A stretch of DNA of 36,502 bases from Lachnospiraceae bacterium (GTDB taxonomy: Bacteria > Bacillota > Clostridia > Lachnospirales > Lachnospiraceae): NCBI GenBank assembly GCA_024403485.1, contig JAKSRT010000015.1, positions 1-36,502 on the forward strand, in the 5' to 3' direction. Below are positions 35,226 through 36,502 of this stretch, in pieces. Below the pieces are notes generated by a model that was not told where the DNA came from, did no database searches, and saw only the letters and a program-made list of their open reading frames with translations. Numbering within the stretch: the stretch's first letter is position 1; each line of letters begins with the position of its first letter. The translations under genes and the position numbers were made by a program.

Positions 35226-36212
35226 ATGATACCGTATTCTTTTACACAATTGGTTTTTTTCTTTATCGTATATTGTTTTATTGGATGGATTATTGAATCT
35301 ACCTGGGTTTCCGCACATCAAAAGAAGTTTGTTAACCGAGGATTTATGAGAGGCCCGGTTATTCCTATCTATGGGTCGGGAGCCATGATGCTTTTGCTGG
35401 CATCCTCACCGTTTCTAAAATATCCATGGGCCGTGTTTATTGCCGGAATGATCGGCTGCAGTGTTCTTGAGTATTTTACCGGGGCCGCCATGGAGGCAAT
35501 TTTCAAGGTAAGATATTGGGATTATTCAGATAAAAAGTTCAATTTAAACGGACACATTTGTTTATTTACCAGTGTGTGCTGGGGAATTTTGTCTTTGGCG
35601 GAAAACTATTTTATCCATAAACCGATTGCAGCACTCAGTGTTCTGATTCCGGAAAAGGTATTGAGTGCCATAACAATTCTTTTATCGGTTGTATTTATTG
35701 TGGATTTAACTTTGGCGTTTAAGGCAGCCTTTGACCTGCGAGCACTTATTATTCGAATGGAAAAGGCCAAAGAAGAATTACGTCTTATGCAGAAGCGCTT
35801 GGATGTTATGCTTGCCTATGTGAATGAGGATATGGAAGAGCGTCGTGCGCATAATCGGGAAGCTATTGATGATTGGTCTGACAGCGTAGAAAACAAGCTT
35901 GAACAGATGTCTGACAAATTTGAAAGCGGAATTGATAATCTTACGGATAATATTGCTGAAACATTTACGAAAATTAAATCTAAAATGGAAGCAATTCCCG
36001 AAGAATTATCAACCAATATGAAGGAAGAGTTATACGAACTTAGGGCAAAGTTTGGTTTACATAAAGGGCGCAAGAGCGAGAAAGGATTCTTTGAAGACTT
36101 TTATAAAAGAGGAATATTCCTCGGCAATCCTTCTTTAAAATCAACAAAATTCACGGAAACTGTTGAAGATCTTAAGAAGTTGATGGAGAAGATGAGAGAA
36201 GAAAAGCATTGA
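35226..36212 (+). CDS. CmpB-type membrane protein (putative ABC-transporter type IV) with coiled-coil tail
   Basis: A 328-residue protein. Residues 1-175 hold about five membrane helices with the sequence features of PF06541 (ABC_trans_CmpB): FIVYCFIGWIIESTWVS, GFMRGPVIPIYGSGA, ARYWDYS-like VRYWDYSD and NLNGHICLFTSVCWG. The remaining ~150 residues are a charged coiled coil. No ATPase partner lies nearby, so the transport role suggested by the family name is doubtful. AGGGG precedes the ATG by 8 bases. It is the last gene before the repeat-containing end. Confidence 0.85.
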   Translation: MIPYSFTQLVFFFIVYCFIGWIIESTWVSAHQKKFVNRGFMRGPVIPIYGSGAMMLLLASSPFLKYPWAVFIAGMIGCSVLEYFTGAAMEAIFKVRYWDYSDKKFNLNGHICLFTSVCWGILSLAENYFIHKPIAALSVLIPEKVLSAITILLSVVFIVDLTLAFKAAFDLRALIIRMEKAKEELRLMQKRLDVMLAYVNEDMEERRAHNREAIDDWSDSVENKLEQMSDKFESGIDNLTDNIAETFTKIKSKMEAIPEELSTNMKEELYELRAKFGLHKGRKSEKGFFEDFYKRGIFLGNPSLKSTKFTETVEDLKKLMEKMREEKH

Positions 36213-36358
36213 ATAAGAAAAAATGCCTGAGGTAAGCAGGTTGACATAATGCAGACGCGGCATCATGACCTGTACGGCAGGAGGGATTGGCTTTAGCAGG
36301 AGTTCTATCACGGCGACTTGATAGGAGTTCTTGGCAAAGAATCCGGGAAACCGGCGTT
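36213..36358. other. Intergenic stretch with short hairpins
   Basis: No gene is seen. An 8-bp hairpin, CTATCA (36305-36310) with TGATAG (36319-36324) plus two outer pairs, lies between two copies of GGAGTTCT-like sequence, and a CCTG/CAGG hairpin lies near 36226-36240. It leads into the 72-bp repeats and may be part of the same element. Confidence 0.35.
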
Positions 36359-36502
36359 CATTACCTAAAGCATTTGGAATTCTTCTCGCCAGCCGCCTCA
36401 TTTAGGTAATATCTCCCAGAAACTTGCTTCCATTACCTAAATTCATCGGAATTCTTCTCGCCAGCCGCCTCATTTAGGTAATATCTCCCAGAAACTTGCT
36501 TC
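36359..36502 (+). repeat. Two 72-bp direct repeats, each with inverted arms
   Basis: Unit 1 is 36359-36430 and unit 2 is 36431-36502, ending exactly at the window edge. They differ at only 5 positions, all within a 6-base stretch (36370-36375 versus 36442-36447). Each contains ATTACCTAAA and its exact complement TTTAGGTAAT, separated by 31 bases (36360-36369 with 36401-36410; 36432-36441 with 36473-36482). All six reading frames are closed inside a unit, so it is non-coding. More copies probably lie beyond the edge. Confidence 0.9.

Noticed and set aside
36141..36401. Open frame on the - strand over the end of the CmpB-type gene and the first 72-bp repeat
   Set aside because: It starts inside the repeat, runs antisense into a real gene, has no ribosome binding site, and the repeat unit is closed in all frames.
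36359..36502. Possible CRISPR array
   Set aside because: Units are 72 bp with almost no variation; only a 6-base stretch differs, so there are no spacers, and no cas gene is near.

Overview
The window looks like one contig from a low-GC Gram-positive bacterium of the Clostridia, most likely a gut or rumen Lachnospiraceae. This is inferred from AGA-rich and AT-rich codon use, strong AGGAGG-type ribosome binding sites, a tRNA without an encoded CCA, the dgt-dnaG-rpoD-trmK gene order, a type A RNase P RNA, an intracellular GH43 enzyme and a surface protein with MBG repeats. No species can be named from the sequence alone. Almost everything is on the + strand; only one small gene (13849-14439) is clearly on the - strand.

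Layout. (1) 1-3672: the 3' part of a large repeat-built surface protein, cut by the window edge, followed by a strong terminator. (2) 3896-9601: an ABC exporter half-transporter, a GH43 glycosidase, a MATE exporter, a CPBP membrane protease and an unknown 158-aa protein, closed by a terminator. (3) 9822-13824: an HD-domain protein, a membrane-anchored lipase-like hydrolase, a TatD-like protein lacking its bridging glutamate, an ArsC/Spx-family protein and miaA. (4) 13849-17541: two divergent membrane-protein genes, then a membrane-anchored Ig-like/trypsin-like protease. (5) 17616-23210: HAD phosphatase, hybrid histidine kinase, a free-standing FakA C-terminal-like domain, an SGNH esterase and proA. 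(6) 23228-23479: a compact tRNA-Leu(CAG) unit with its own consensus promoter and terminator, then a folded GC-rich element. (7) 23511-31665: a TPR/MORN membrane protein, then the macromolecular-synthesis block dgt, dnaG, rpoD, trmK and a TGS-nucleoside kinase. (8) 31740-35148: rnpB, a membrane-anchored trypsin-like protein overlapping a COG0523 (CobW-type) GTPase with a very large histidine-rich metal-binding insert, then a second CobW-type GTPase fused to a YcgQ-like C-terminal domain, then a terminator. (9) 35226-36212: a CmpB-type membrane protein with a coiled-coil tail. (10) 36359-36502: two exact-length 72-bp repeats running off the window end.

How they work together. Group 7 is housekeeping: dNTP control, replication priming, the main sigma factor and tRNA modification. 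Group 8 looks like a metal-homeostasis (probably zinc) module, and is the best candidate for an under-described system: an anchored protease translationally coupled to a GTPase carrying 67 histidines in 129 residues, next to a second GTPase that has gained a domain normally found on a permease partner. The two most unexplained non-coding signals are the folded element after the tRNA and the 72-bp hairpin repeat at the end. Both window edges lie in repeats, as expected of a contig broken at repeats.
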